From Deinococcus sp. Arct2-2 (lineage in GTDB: Bacteria > Deinococcota > Deinococci > Deinococcales > Deinococcaceae), in assembly GCF_004801315.1 (NCBI RefSeq), contig NZ_SSNW01000033.1, positions 1-53,225 of the forward strand: 53,225 nt of DNA, written 5' to 3'. Of this stretch, positions 8,931-16,934 are shown piece by piece. Positions within the stretch are counted from its first letter, which is position 1, and each line of letters opens with the position of its first letter. The translations under genes were made by a program, and so were the position numbers. The notes beneath the pieces were generated by a model. That model was not told the origin of the DNA, made no database searches, and worked only from the letters and a program-made list of their open reading frames with translations.

Positions 8931-9746
8931 TCAGTCGGCGGCTACGGGCACCGGCACTGCTGTGGGCGTGATGGTGGTGCGGCTGGCGGCGGCCAAGTCT
9001 TCTTCGGTCTTTTCCCGTGCGATGCCCAGAATCAGCAGGCCCACGCCGACTTTAGCGAGTAAGTCGGCGGCGCTGTTGCTGAACTGCACCAGCGTCAGCA
9101 CGTTGGGGCCAGAAATACCCAGAATAGGCAGCGCGTAGATGACCGGGTAAAAGACCCAAGAGGCCAGCAGCACCCAGCGCAGGCGCGAAAACAGTTGGCG
9201 CACCCGCACCGACTCGAACGACAGCACCCGGCTCATTTCTCCCCACAACACGTACAGGATGTACAGGAAGGGCACGCAGGCCAGCAGGCCCCACACGGCA
9301 CGCCCGCCCAAATTGTCGCCCTGCACTTCGCCTATATAGCCCAGCCCGATCATCAACCCGGCAGAAGTCGCCATACGCGTGACCAGACTCGCGCTTTGCT
9401 GGCGGCCCAAATCCAGCACCAGCATGATGGCCGACAGCAGCAGCGGCACGGTACCCAGCCAGTCGGCGTAGCGCATCACATAATTAAAGGCCGCTCCGGT
9501 AGGAACGTATTGGCCGCCTTGCAAGGCGTAAGCGTCCAGCCAACTGCCGTACAGCCGGAAATAATGGTAGGCAGCCATTGCCGCTACGGCGGCCATCAGC
9601 GAAATGGCGATGCTGTAATTGCGGGCCACATTGCGCCGCAGCAAGATAAACAGCAGGCCAAAAGCCCCAAACGCGCCGATAGACAAGTTCAGAACGTTCA
9701 GCACGAGGCTGTATTGGGTGGGGGTCAGGGTCAACAAATCGGTCAT
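8931..9746 (-). CDS. Microbial (type-1) rhodopsin
   Basis: 271 residues, seven hydrophobic helices, integral to the inner membrane with retinal. Helix C reads RYADWLGTVP with R92, counter-ion D95, W96, T99 and P101. Helix F has WVFYPVIY. Helix G has D228 and the retinal Schiff-base K232 in ADLLAKVGVGLLIL. The helix-B His typical of proteo/xanthorhodopsins is H61. The position of the cytoplasmic proton donor (Asp96 of bacteriorhodopsin, Glu108 of proteorhodopsin) is A106, so the three-letter motif is D-T-A. Leu103 at the tuning site suggests green absorption. GAGG precedes the ATG; the gene follows a DUF4388-like gene after 61 bp, probably one transcript. Confidence 0.93.
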   Translation of the reverse strand: MTDLLTLTPTQYSLVLNVLNLSIGAFGAFGLLFILLRRNVARNYSIAISLMAAVAAMAAYHYFRLYGSWLDAYALQGGQYVPTGAAFNYVMRYADWLGTVPLLLSAIMLVLDLGRQQSASLVTRMATSAGLMIGLGYIGEVQGDNLGGRAVWGLLACVPFLYILYVLWGEMSRVLSFESVRVRQLFSRLRWVLLASWVFYPVIYALPILGISGPNVLTLVQFSNSAADLLAKVGVGLLILGIAREKTEEDLAAASRTTITPTAVPVPVAAD

Positions 9747-9807
9747 AGCGGAACCTCGGCAGGGAAGGGGAACAGCGGGAAGGGAAGCAGAAGGAATGGA
9801 GCCGGGT

Positions 9808-10635
9808 TTAGGAGAGCTGAAGCCGGAACTTCTGTCCCTCGGCGCGGCCAGCCACCCGGTCGAGTTGCAGGGCCAGCGACTCGCGCAGTTGCACGCCGCT
9901 GTCATTGCCGTGCTTGGTTTTCATCAGGCGCACCACGCGCTCTGCGGCCCCGCCCAAATGGGTTTGCAACACCTGTTCGAAGACGGCCCACATCACGGCG
10001 TTGTCGGGCAGAGCAGCGGCGGCGGCGGTGCGCCACGCAGGAGAAGCAGCGGGGTTGGGCGGCAGAGCCACGCCCCCCAGTGTGGGCAATTCTCGGTGCT
10101 GCCAAGCCAGTTGCAGCACCGACCGGAACGAGCCTGCCGCCAACAAGTCCTGCTTGCTCTGAATCCGTCCATCTACCAAGTGCCACACCACGAGGCTAGA
10201 GCGCACGCGGGCCGCCACCACACCCGAAAATCCGGCGGTCATCAGGTGGGTCAGGCGGTCGCTCATTTGCCACTGATCCATCTGCTCGGTGCCGTTGGGT
10301 TGGCCGTCTACGGCGGCGAAAGCCAGCACCGCCAACGTCGCGTCTAGTGCAAACAGTCGCAGCGTACTTTGGGGGCGCGGACGCTTCAGTTCCTCAAAGG
10401 CGAATTGGCCCGCCGTCTGCTCGTATTGGGCGTACACCACGCGCCCGCCCTGAAAAATCAGGTGTCCGGGTTCGTGTCCCGGCCCACTCAGTTCCAGCAG
10501 CAAATCTTGCTCTAGCAGGGCGGCGCGGCCCAGTACAGCAGCCAGCATGTTGGCCCCGTAAGTCACGATGCTGCGCTGTTTGGTCAACATATCCAGAACG
10601 GAAGTAGTCAAAGATGAGGGCTGAAGTGAGGTCAC
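9808..10635 (-). CDS. DUF4388-like protein upstream of rhodopsin
   Basis: 275 residues from a GTG with AAAGGAAAG seven bases upstream; an earlier ATG (10689) lacks such a site. The N-terminal part (about 10-110) has the pattern of DUF4388/PatA-N domains: a short helical segment LTTSVLDMLTKQRS, then GHLIFQGGRVVYAQYEQ, then AFEELKRP. The rest is helical with no signal peptide or membrane segment. DUF4388 proteins are often partners of two-component or GTPase-type signalling modules. Its position directly ahead of the rhodopsin gene suggests a link to light response, but that is inference. The family call is tentative. Confidence 0.6.
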   Translation of the reverse strand: MTSLQPSSLTTSVLDMLTKQRSIVTYGANMLAAVLGRAALLEQDLLLELSGPGHEPGHLIFQGGRVVYAQYEQTAGQFAFEELKRPRPQSTLRLFALDATLAVLAFAAVDGQPNGTEQMDQWQMSDRLTHLMTAGFSGVVAARVRSSLVVWHLVDGRIQSKQDLLAAGSFRSVLQLAWQHRELPTLGGVALPPNPAASPAWRTAAAAALPDNAVMWAVFEQVLQTHLGGAAERVVRLMKTKHGNDSGVQLRESLALQLDRVAGRAEGQKFRLQLS

Positions 10636-11167
10636 ACGTCGTCTTTCCTTTGTGAATGGGGGAGGCTCTAAAGCAGCGGCGAGGCTCAAGTTTGGCCCTA
10701 TTGCCCCAAAAAACCATTGATAGCGGTGCTTCTTCAGGCGAACGGTCTAAGGAATAGATGAAAGCTAGATGACAACTTATTGAGAACCCACTCCAGCAAT
10801 CGGATGATTTACCTACATTTCCACCCACTCACCCGAATTCTTAAGGCCGAGGTAAAATCTCTTAATGAAACCGGTTTTCCTCTACTGCGGCAAATTTGGT
10901 TGAGGGTCGCTGCGTGGTGATGACCAGAAGTCATAAGCTTGTAATTTCAGTTCTCGCCTTCTGACCGCTCTGTACAAATTGAATGTTGATGGTACGAGGA
11001 AACAGGGTTAGAGAAGGGCTAATTAGCATTTAATATTGAGAATTCAACAGAGCAGTAGCAAAAGAAAGGACAACCGGAGTTACTGCTACCGATTGCCCTA
11101 AGTTTGTCTGCTGTATTCCATCCCAGTCACTACAATGCGCTATCGAGGTTCGTTGCGCGTCCCTCTC
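10636..11167. other. AT-richer 532-bp region upstream of the rhodopsin unit
   Basis: No gene is supported. The base composition is clearly more AT-rich than the surroundings, and there is no copy of the local repeat families. It must contain the promoter and any regulatory sites of the DUF4388-rhodopsin transcript (minus strand). I could not pick out a clear -35/-10 pair. Perfect short palindromes such as GAATTC occur, but these are not informative. Confidence 0.5.
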
Positions 11168-11653
11168 TCAAGTAATTGGCCCACCCGGTTCAACTTGGGT
11201 TGGCCCATCGCTCGCTTCAATCTCACTTTTCCACCCAATTTTGTCGTGTGTGCCGTCGCAATAAGGCTTATGCATGCTGGCCCCGCAGCGGCACAGGGCG
11301 GCGCGAACCTCCCGCACGGGGCCGCCCGGAGTCATCAGCGTCAGGTCACCGCGCACGATCAGCGGGCCGTTGGGCAGCGGCGCAATGGTGGTGGTAGGAT
11401 CGGGCGTTTCGGCGGGGCCACCCTCTAGCACGTAATGCAGCGCCCCAGTCGGGCAGGTTCTTACCACAGCGGCCACCGCTTCGGCCTCCGCGTTGGCAGG
11501 CTGAATCCACGGGCGGGCTTGTGGGTCGAACACAGTGGGTAACCCGCGCACACACGCCGCCACATGACGGCAGCGCACGGCGTCGTAATACACGGTGATT
11601 CCGGGGGCGGTGTAGGCCTTACCGCTGGTGGTGGCGTCTTGGGGCTGGGTCAT
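11168..11653 (-). CDS. 4Fe-4S ferredoxin-type / CDGSH iron-sulfur fusion protein
   Basis: 161 residues. The N-terminal half (about 13-80) holds CRHVAACVRGLP and later CPTGAL, the pattern of the Fer4_19 (DUF1271) domain. The C-terminal half has the CDGSH 2Fe-2S motif CRCGASMHKPYCDGTH (about 121-136), with its Cys3-His ligands. Such fusions are small cytoplasmic electron carriers or cluster-storage proteins of uncertain role. The ATG has TAAACT five bases upstream. It is divergent from the OleD-like gene across 89 bp, so the two promoters sit back to back. Confidence 0.85.
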   Translation of the reverse strand: MTQPQDATTSGKAYTAPGITVYYDAVRCRHVAACVRGLPTVFDPQARPWIQPANAEAEAVAAVVRTCPTGALHYVLEGGPAETPDPTTTIAPLPNGPLIVRGDLTLMTPGGPVREVRAALCRCGASMHKPYCDGTHDKIGWKSEIEASDGPTQVEPGGPIT

Positions 11654-11658
11654 GGTGC

Positions 11659-11664
11659 AGTTTA
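11659..11664 (-). promoter_or_regulatory. Leaderless -10 of the CDGSH fusion gene
   Basis: TAAACT, 5 bases, ATG on the minus strand. It excludes the longer frame starting at 11704. Confidence 0.6.
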
Positions 11665-11730
11665 ACGGACTCGTCAGCAACTTGCCTTTGATCTGCGTCC
11701 CCATTCAGTCGAGCTTTTCGCTGCGTGGGC

Positions 11731-11736
11731 TACCCT
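11731..11736 (+). promoter_or_regulatory. Leaderless -10 of the Ole-like operon
   Basis: TACCCT, 6 bases, ATG 11743. The in-frame ATG at 11725 lies upstream of this box and was rejected. This is the only promoter seen for the four overlapping genes. Confidence 0.6.
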
Positions 11737-11742
11737 ACCGGT

Positions 11743-12723
11743 ATGAGGGTACTGGTCACGGGGGCAACGGGGTTTTTGGGCGGCGTGGTGGCCCGCGAAC
11801 TGGCGGCGTCCGGTCATGAGGTCTGGGGTGTGGGCCGTGACCCTGTGCGTGGGCAGGCGCTCCAGCAAAGCGGCGTGCGTTTCGTGCCGCTGGACTTGCG
11901 GGGGGCCGTGTTCTCCAGCCTGATTGCCGAGGCTCACGCCGTAGTCCATTCGGCGGCGCGGTCTACCTTGTGGGGCCGCTGGGCCGACTTTTACGCCGAC
12001 AATGTAGAGGTAAGCGCGGCGGTGGCGCGGGCCTGTGCCGGGGCGGGCGTGCGCCTTGTGCATATCAGCACCCCTAGCGTGTACAACGCCACCGGGCAAA
12101 CTCAAAACATTTCAGAAAGCACTGCGATTGGCCCACACTTCGACTCCCTGTATGCCCACAGCAAATACCTAGCCGAACTGGAAGTACAGGCGGCCCATCC
12201 CGAAGCCACTATCCTCCGTCCACGCGGAATCTACGGCCCCGGCGATACCAGCATTTTGCCCCGGCTGGCACTGGCTTTGCGGGCTGGACGGTTGCCGCGC
12301 TTAGACGGGGCCAACGCAGATGGTGGGGGAGAGGTACACACCGAACTGACGCATGTGCGGAACGTGTCGCACGCGGTGGCGTTGGCGTTGGCGCGGCCCG
12401 CACCCGGCCTGTTCAACATCACCGATGGCGTCACCATTCCCATTTGGGCCACCCTAGACCGCTTGGCCGATGCGCTGAGTGTGCCGCGCCCCACCCGGCA
12501 GGCCAACCCGCGCACTCTGGAAACGGTGGCCCGCGTGCTGGAAAGGCTGTACGCCCTGCATCCCCGCCGCCCCGAACCGCCGCTGACCGCCAGCGGCGTG
12601 AGATTGCTGACGCGGGGCATGACCCTAGACCTGACCCGCGCCCGCGAACGGTTGGGCTATGTGCCTGTGGTGCATCCCGATCAGGGGTTAGAAGAAGCGA
12701 TACAGGCAGCTGTTAATGTCTGA
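11743..12723 (+). CDS. OleD-like NAD(P)-dependent reductase (extended SDR)
   Basis: 326 residues. The Rossmann motif TGATGFLGG begins at residue 6, and the SDR triad is Ser112 (ISTPSVY), Tyr137 and Lys141 (YAHSK). STPSV, LRPRGIYGPGD and the C-terminal RRPEPPLTAS / ERLGYVPVVHPDQGLEEAI closely follow OleD of long-chain olefin biosynthesis, which reduces a 2-alkyl-3-ketoacid made by OleA to the 3-hydroxy acid. 3-beta-HSD-type epimerase/dehydratases are the alternative. First gene of a four-gene overlapping operon; its stop overlaps the next start by 8 bases. OleD assignment is by remembered motif similarity, not alignment. Confidence 0.8.
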   Translation: MRVLVTGATGFLGGVVARELAASGHEVWGVGRDPVRGQALQQSGVRFVPLDLRGAVFSSLIAEAHAVVHSAARSTLWGRWADFYADNVEVSAAVARACAGAGVRLVHISTPSVYNATGQTQNISESTAIGPHFDSLYAHSKYLAELEVQAAHPEATILRPRGIYGPGDTSILPRLALALRAGRLPRLDGANADGGGEVHTELTHVRNVSHAVALALARPAPGLFNITDGVTIPIWATLDRLADALSVPRPTRQANPRTLETVARVLERLYALHPRRPEPPLTASGVRLLTRGMTLDLTRARERLGYVPVVHPDQGLEEAIQAAVNV

Positions 12724-13564
12724 CCCTGTGACCGTGCCTGTCATCCCCCTCGCGGCGGGCGAGTGCCTGAACTTGGCAGCGCTGACGCAACGGGGAGCGG
12801 CGTGGCGGGTGCAGGCGTATCCGGCGGGGTTCGCGTTGCTGCTGCATCCGTCTGGCCCGGTGCTGCTGGACACAGGCTACGGCCCACAGGTGCCCCGGCT
12901 GATGCGGCGCTGGCCCGGCGTCCTCTACGGCCTGATTACCCCTGTGCGCTTGGCGGCAGGCGGCACCGCGGCGGCGCAACTGGCCCGACTGCGAATAGAC
13001 CTCCGGAGCGTCAAAACCGTCATCGTGTCTCATCTGCACGCCGATCATGTGGGCGACTTGCGGGCGTTTCCGGCGGCGCGGTTTGTGTTGGACGCTGGAG
13101 CTTACCCGCCCCTGCGCGGCCTGAAGGGACTCCGGGCGGTGCGGCGGGCCTTCCTTCCAGAACTGGTGCCGCCCGACTTCGAGGCCCGCACGGACGCGCT
13201 CGCCTTTGCCCCGGCCCCAGCGTGGCTGGCTCCCTTTGCTGAGGCCGCCGATGTGTTTGAAGACGGCAGCGTGTGGGCGGTGCGGGTGCCCGGCCACGCC
13301 CCCGGGATGATCGCCCTAGTGGTGCGCGAGGCGGCATCAGGTGAGGACGGTTCCGAGTGGACGCTGCTCGCCACCGACGCGGCGTGGAGTGTGCGTGCAT
13401 TGAGAGAGGGTGGTGAAGTGCATCCACTGGCCCAAAACGCCTTTTCTGACGTACAGCAGGAGCGCCGCAGCCGTCAGCAGTTGCAAGCTTGGCTGGCCCG
13501 CCACCCCCGCGCCCGCGTGATCGTCAGCCACGATCTTCCTGAAACTCGTCCGGTCAATCTATGA
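12716..13564 (+). CDS. Metallo-beta-lactamase-fold hydrolase
   Basis: 282 residues, cytoplasmic (no signal peptide). All binuclear metal ligands are present: H106, H108, D110 and H111 in SHLHADHVGD, H194 in GHAPG, D221 in LLATDAAW and H272 in VSHDLP. The ligand set and GHAPG spacing resemble lactonase/glyoxalase-II-type members. Within the operon it takes the place held by the alpha/beta-hydrolase OleB in known olefin clusters, so lactone or thioester hydrolysis of a condensation product is a reasonable guess. Start overlaps the previous gene; the end overlaps the next one (ATGA). Confidence 0.85.
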   Translation: MSDPVTVPVIPLAAGECLNLAALTQRGAAWRVQAYPAGFALLLHPSGPVLLDTGYGPQVPRLMRRWPGVLYGLITPVRLAAGGTAAAQLARLRIDLRSVKTVIVSHLHADHVGDLRAFPAARFVLDAGAYPPLRGLKGLRAVRRAFLPELVPPDFEARTDALAFAPAPAWLAPFAEAADVFEDGSVWAVRVPGHAPGMIALVVREAASGEDGSEWTLLATDAAWSVRALREGGEVHPLAQNAFSDVQQERRSRQQLQAWLARHPRARVIVSHDLPETRPVNL

Positions 13565-14931
13565 ACGACGCCCTCGCTGCCGTCTGGTACGCCTTTGCAG
13601 AAGGCCGCCTGCACTTCCGCACGCGGGCGGCGCTGGAAGCCCATCAGGAGCGGCTGGCGCGGGGTCATCTGCGCTGGGTAGTGGCCCACAGCCCCGCCGT
13701 CGCCGCTCGGTTCCAGAGTGCGGGCCTCAGCCCTCAGCAGTGGCGCACGTTGCCGCCCACCGCCAAAGCTGACATGATGGCCAATTTTGACCAACTCAAT
13801 ACCGCTGGACTGCACCTGTCGGACGTGCTGGCGCTGGCCCGCCATGCCGAAGATGGGCGCGATTTTTCCGGCCAGTTGCGCGGGGCGGCGGCTTCGGCTT
13901 TCGCGGGGCAAGCCGTGACGGTGGGGCTGTCGAGCGGCACCAGCGGCACTCAGGGCGCGTTTTTGGTGGGCGTGCAGGAGCGGCAACGCTGGGCAGGCGT
14001 GATGCTGCGGCGTCTGCTTCCGCCGCCTGTGTGGGCGAGTGTGATGCGGCCTCAGCGCTTGGCGTTCCTCTTGCGGGCCGAGGGCGGGCTGTACCGCAGC
14101 GTGCAGAGTCGCCGCCTCAGCTTCTCTTTTCTGGATTTGCTGCGTCCGGTGCCCGACTTGGCCGCCGCCCTCACCGCTGCCAACCCAACGTTGTTGGTGG
14201 GGCCGCCCAGTGTGCTGCGTGCCCTGCTGAACGCCGGAGCCAGTGCCCGCCCAGCCCGCGTGGTGTGCGTGGCCGAGGTGCTGGAAGAGGCTGACCGTGC
14301 CGCCTTGGAAGCCGGATTTGGCCCAGTGGTGCAGGTGTATCAGGCCACGGAAGGGCTGCTGGCTCTGCCCTGCCGATACGGAACCTTGCACCTGAACGAA
14401 GCCCATGTTCACTTTGACCTAGAAGCCCTCGGGGAAGGGCGCTGGCGGCCCATCATTACCGATCTGCGCCGCCGCGTGCAGCCCATGATTCGGCACCGTC
14501 TCGACGATATTTTGCAGCTTGACGACGTACCCTGCGCCTGTGGCAGCGCGGCGCGGCGGGTGGCGCGGATTGAGGGGCGGCAAGACGACGCGCTGGTGTT
14601 TGCGGGCGGGGGTGGGCAGCCCGTGACCGTGTGGCCCGACTTTCTCCGCGCCGCCCTGAACCGCGTGCCGGGCCTGAGGGAGTACCGCTTGGAGCAAAGT
14701 GCCCCCGATACGCTTTGGCTGCTGCTTGACCCCGATGCGCTCCCCACTCGCACCGCCGCTGCTGCCGAAGTGACGGCTGCTTTGGCCCGCGCTGGAGCCG
14801 ACACAGAGCGCATTGACCTGCGCTTTGGCCCGCTGCTGCCTGCGCCGCCGGGAGCCAAACGCCGCCGGGTGGTGCGCCGCGCGTTCTCAGAACTTCCTGT
14901 CCTAAAGGTCAATTCAGAGGTCAAGTCATGA
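13561..14931 (+). CDS. F390-synthetase-related adenylate-forming enzyme
   Basis: 456 residues of the PaaK/coenzyme-F390-synthetase branch of the ANL superfamily. The P-loop is SSGTSGTQG at 124-132, the A5 motif is YQATEG at 260-265, and a probable adenylating Lys is K433 (KRRRVVRR). CACG at 325-328 matches the metal-binding Cys region of PaaK-like proteins. It likely activates a carboxylate as acyl-AMP. In the Ole pathway the ATP-dependent step is beta-lactone formation by OleC, also an ANL enzyme but from another branch. ATGA overlaps at both ends imply tight co-translation. Substrate unknown. Confidence 0.85.
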   Translation: MNDALAAVWYAFAEGRLHFRTRAALEAHQERLARGHLRWVVAHSPAVAARFQSAGLSPQQWRTLPPTAKADMMANFDQLNTAGLHLSDVLALARHAEDGRDFSGQLRGAAASAFAGQAVTVGLSSGTSGTQGAFLVGVQERQRWAGVMLRRLLPPPVWASVMRPQRLAFLLRAEGGLYRSVQSRRLSFSFLDLLRPVPDLAAALTAANPTLLVGPPSVLRALLNAGASARPARVVCVAEVLEEADRAALEAGFGPVVQVYQATEGLLALPCRYGTLHLNEAHVHFDLEALGEGRWRPIITDLRRRVQPMIRHRLDDILQLDDVPCACGSAARRVARIEGRQDDALVFAGGGGQPVTVWPDFLRAALNRVPGLREYRLEQSAPDTLWLLLDPDALPTRTAAAAEVTAALARAGADTERIDLRFGPLLPAPPGAKRRRVVRRAFSELPVLKVNSEVKS

Positions 14932-15941
14932 CGATCCCCCCGCCCGCCGTTCTCCCCGTCCGTATTTTGGGCACCGGCCGAGCCTTGCCCGCCCGCGTCG
15001 TGTCCACTGCCGAGGTTGCCGCCCTGTGTGACCCATCGGGTGGCCTGACTGCCGAGGCCGCCGAAGCCCGAACCGGCGTGCGCGAACGCCGTTGGCTGTC
15101 GGGGGCAGAAACGGCGCTGACGCTGGGAGCCGAAGCCGCTCGGAATGCGCTGGCAGCGGCAAATCTGGACTTTGAAGATATAGACGTGCTGCTGAATGCC
15201 AGCGGTTCTCAGGCCCAGCCGATTCCCGATGGTGGGGCGCTGTTGGCCCGCGAACTGGGGCTGACCGGCAAGGCGGCCTACAGCCTTCACGGCACTTGCC
15301 TCAGCTTTTTGCTGGCGCTGCAACACGCCTCGTTGCTCATTGCATCCGGCCAAGCGGCGCGGGTGCTCATCATCAGTACCGAGGGCGGCAGCGTGGGCCT
15401 GAACATGCATCAACCCGAAAGCGCCCTACTGATCGGAGACGGCGCGGCGGCGGTGGTGCTGGGTCAGGCGGTGCGCCCCGGCCAAGGCCTGCACGCGGCC
15501 CGAATTGAGACCTACCCGGAAGGCGCAGACCACACCCAAATTGTGGGCGGCGGCACCCTGCGCCATCCCCGCGATCCCGCCGTGCAGCCCACAGAATACC
15601 TGTTCGATATGCAGGGGTTGGGCGTGCTGAAACTCGCCAGCCGCGTCGTTCCCGCCTTCCTAGAACGCCTGCGCCCCGGCCTCAGCACGGGGTTGGTGGG
15701 CATTTCCCGCGTCATCCCGCATCAGGCCAGCAAAGTCGGGCTGGACTTGCTGCGGCGCTACAACTGGCCAGCAGACCGGGTAGAAGTGACCCTGCCTACG
15801 CTGGGTAACGTCATCGCCGCGAGTTTGCCCTTGACGCTGCATCAGGCGCTCAGCAGCGGGCGGGCTGGGGAAGGTGACACGCTGCTGCTGGTGGGAACTG
15901 GGGCGGGCCTCACGGCGGGCGGAATTATTTTGGAGGTGTGA
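14928..15941 (+). CDS. OleA/FabH-like 3-oxoacyl-synthase (thiolase fold)
   Basis: 337 residues, KAS III-like. The complete Cys-His-Asn triad is C124 (LHGTCLSF), H265 (IPHQAS) and N294 (LGNVIAAS), so it should perform decarboxylative or non-decarboxylative Claisen condensation. The absence of a clear ACP-binding context, and the OleD-like partner, suggest an OleA-type head-to-head condensation of two acyl-CoAs rather than fatty-acid initiation. It is the last gene of the operon and starts within the ATGA overlap. A housekeeping FabH role is less likely because fab genes are absent. Confidence 0.85.
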   Translation: MTIPPPAVLPVRILGTGRALPARVVSTAEVAALCDPSGGLTAEAAEARTGVRERRWLSGAETALTLGAEAARNALAAANLDFEDIDVLLNASGSQAQPIPDGGALLARELGLTGKAAYSLHGTCLSFLLALQHASLLIASGQAARVLIISTEGGSVGLNMHQPESALLIGDGAAAVVLGQAVRPGQGLHAARIETYPEGADHTQIVGGGTLRHPRDPAVQPTEYLFDMQGLGVLKLASRVVPAFLERLRPGLSTGLVGISRVIPHQASKVGLDLLRRYNWPADRVEVTLPTLGNVIAASLPLTLHQALSSGRAGEGDTLLLVGTGAGLTAGGIILEV

Positions 15942-15981
15942 CTTTTCAAGTCTCATAGCTCATAGCTCAGTACCACTCCGC

Positions 15982-15987
15982 TACCCT
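15982..15987 (+). promoter_or_regulatory. Leaderless -10 of the SDR gene
   Basis: TACCCT, 6 bases, ATG 15994. The same hexamer and spacing as at 11731. It sets the start well inside a longer open frame. Confidence 0.6.
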
Positions 15988-15993
15988 AACTCC

Positions 15994-16896
15994 ATGCCCA
16001 CCCCACCCTTCCCCCTGACCGGAAAAGTTGCCCTCGTTGCCGGAGCCACACGCGGTGCAGGGCGCGGGATCGCCACCGAACTCGGCGCACTGGGAGCCAC
16101 TGTGATTTGCACGGGCCGCAGCACTCGCGCCAGTGCCGACGGAACAGGTATGAGCGACTTGAATCGCCCCGAAACGATTGAGGACACCGCCGATTTGGTG
16201 ACGGCAGCGGGCGGCATGGGCGTGGCGTGGCGCTGCGATCACAGCGACGCGGCGCAGGTGGCGGCCCTCATGGCCCATCTGCACACCGAATACGGCGGCC
16301 TCGACATCCTGATCAACGATATTTGGGGCGGCGAATCGTTGATGGAATGGGGTAAAAAGGTCTGGGAACTTGACCTGAACAGGGGCCGCCGGATGCTGGA
16401 GCGGGCCATCTGGACGCACATCATCACGGCCCATGCCGGGTTGCCATTGTCGCGGGCAGGCGGACTCATTGCCGAGATTACCGACGGCGACGGCTGGTAT
16501 TACCGGGGCAGTTTCTTCTATGACCTCGCCAAAACGGGCGTGATGCGGCTTGCTCAGAACTGGGCCAGCGAACTGAAAGACGATCCCCGCGCCATCACCA
16601 GCGTTTCCGTCACACCCGGATTCCTGCGGAGTGAAGAAATGCTGGCCCATTTTGGCGTTACCGCAGACACTTGGCGCGACGCCGTGAAGCAGGAACCTGA
16701 CTTTGCCGAGTCCGAAACGCCGCATCTGGTGGGCCGGGGCATTGCGGCGCTGGCGGCTGACCCCCAAAAGCACCGCTTCAATGCTGAGGCTTTGGCCTCT
16801 TGGACACTGATGGATGAATATGGTTTCAGCGATCTGGACGGCAGCAAACCGCACTGGGGCAACTGGTACCGGGACAAAGTGAAGCCGAGACTCTGA
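15994..16896 (+). CDS. SDR family oxidoreductase
   Basis: 300 residues. The N-terminal cofactor motif is VAGATRGAGRGIA (about 15-27) and the catalytic YxxxK is YDLAK in the segment GSFFYDLAKTGVMRL (about 173-187). The usual NNAG motif is changed to NDIWGG. These features fit the DHRS1-like group of classical short-chain dehydrogenases. Substrate unknown. It has its own leaderless promoter directly after the Ole-like operon, so it may or may not act in the same pathway; its position makes it a possible accessory reductase. Confidence 0.85.
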   Translation: MPTPPFPLTGKVALVAGATRGAGRGIATELGALGATVICTGRSTRASADGTGMSDLNRPETIEDTADLVTAAGGMGVAWRCDHSDAAQVAALMAHLHTEYGGLDILINDIWGGESLMEWGKKVWELDLNRGRRMLERAIWTHIITAHAGLPLSRAGGLIAEITDGDGWYYRGSFFYDLAKTGVMRLAQNWASELKDDPRAITSVSVTPGFLRSEEMLAHFGVTADTWRDAVKQEPDFAESETPHLVGRGIAALAADPQKHRFNAEALASWTLMDEYGFSDLDGSKPHWGNWYRDKVKPRL

Positions 16897-16922
16897 GCTT
16901 TGCCGGATGTAGTTTCCTCTGT

Positions 16923-16928
16923 CATCCT
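16923..16928 (+). promoter_or_regulatory. Leaderless -10 of the YdeI-like gene
   Basis: CATCCT, 6 bases, ATG 16935. It is a weaker hexamer with the same spacing. Confidence 0.4.
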
Positions 16929-16934
16929 AAGTCC

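Noticed and set aside
14928..15941. Housekeeping FabH
   Set aside because: No fab or acyl-carrier genes nearby and it is locked in an overlapping operon with an OleD-like reductase.
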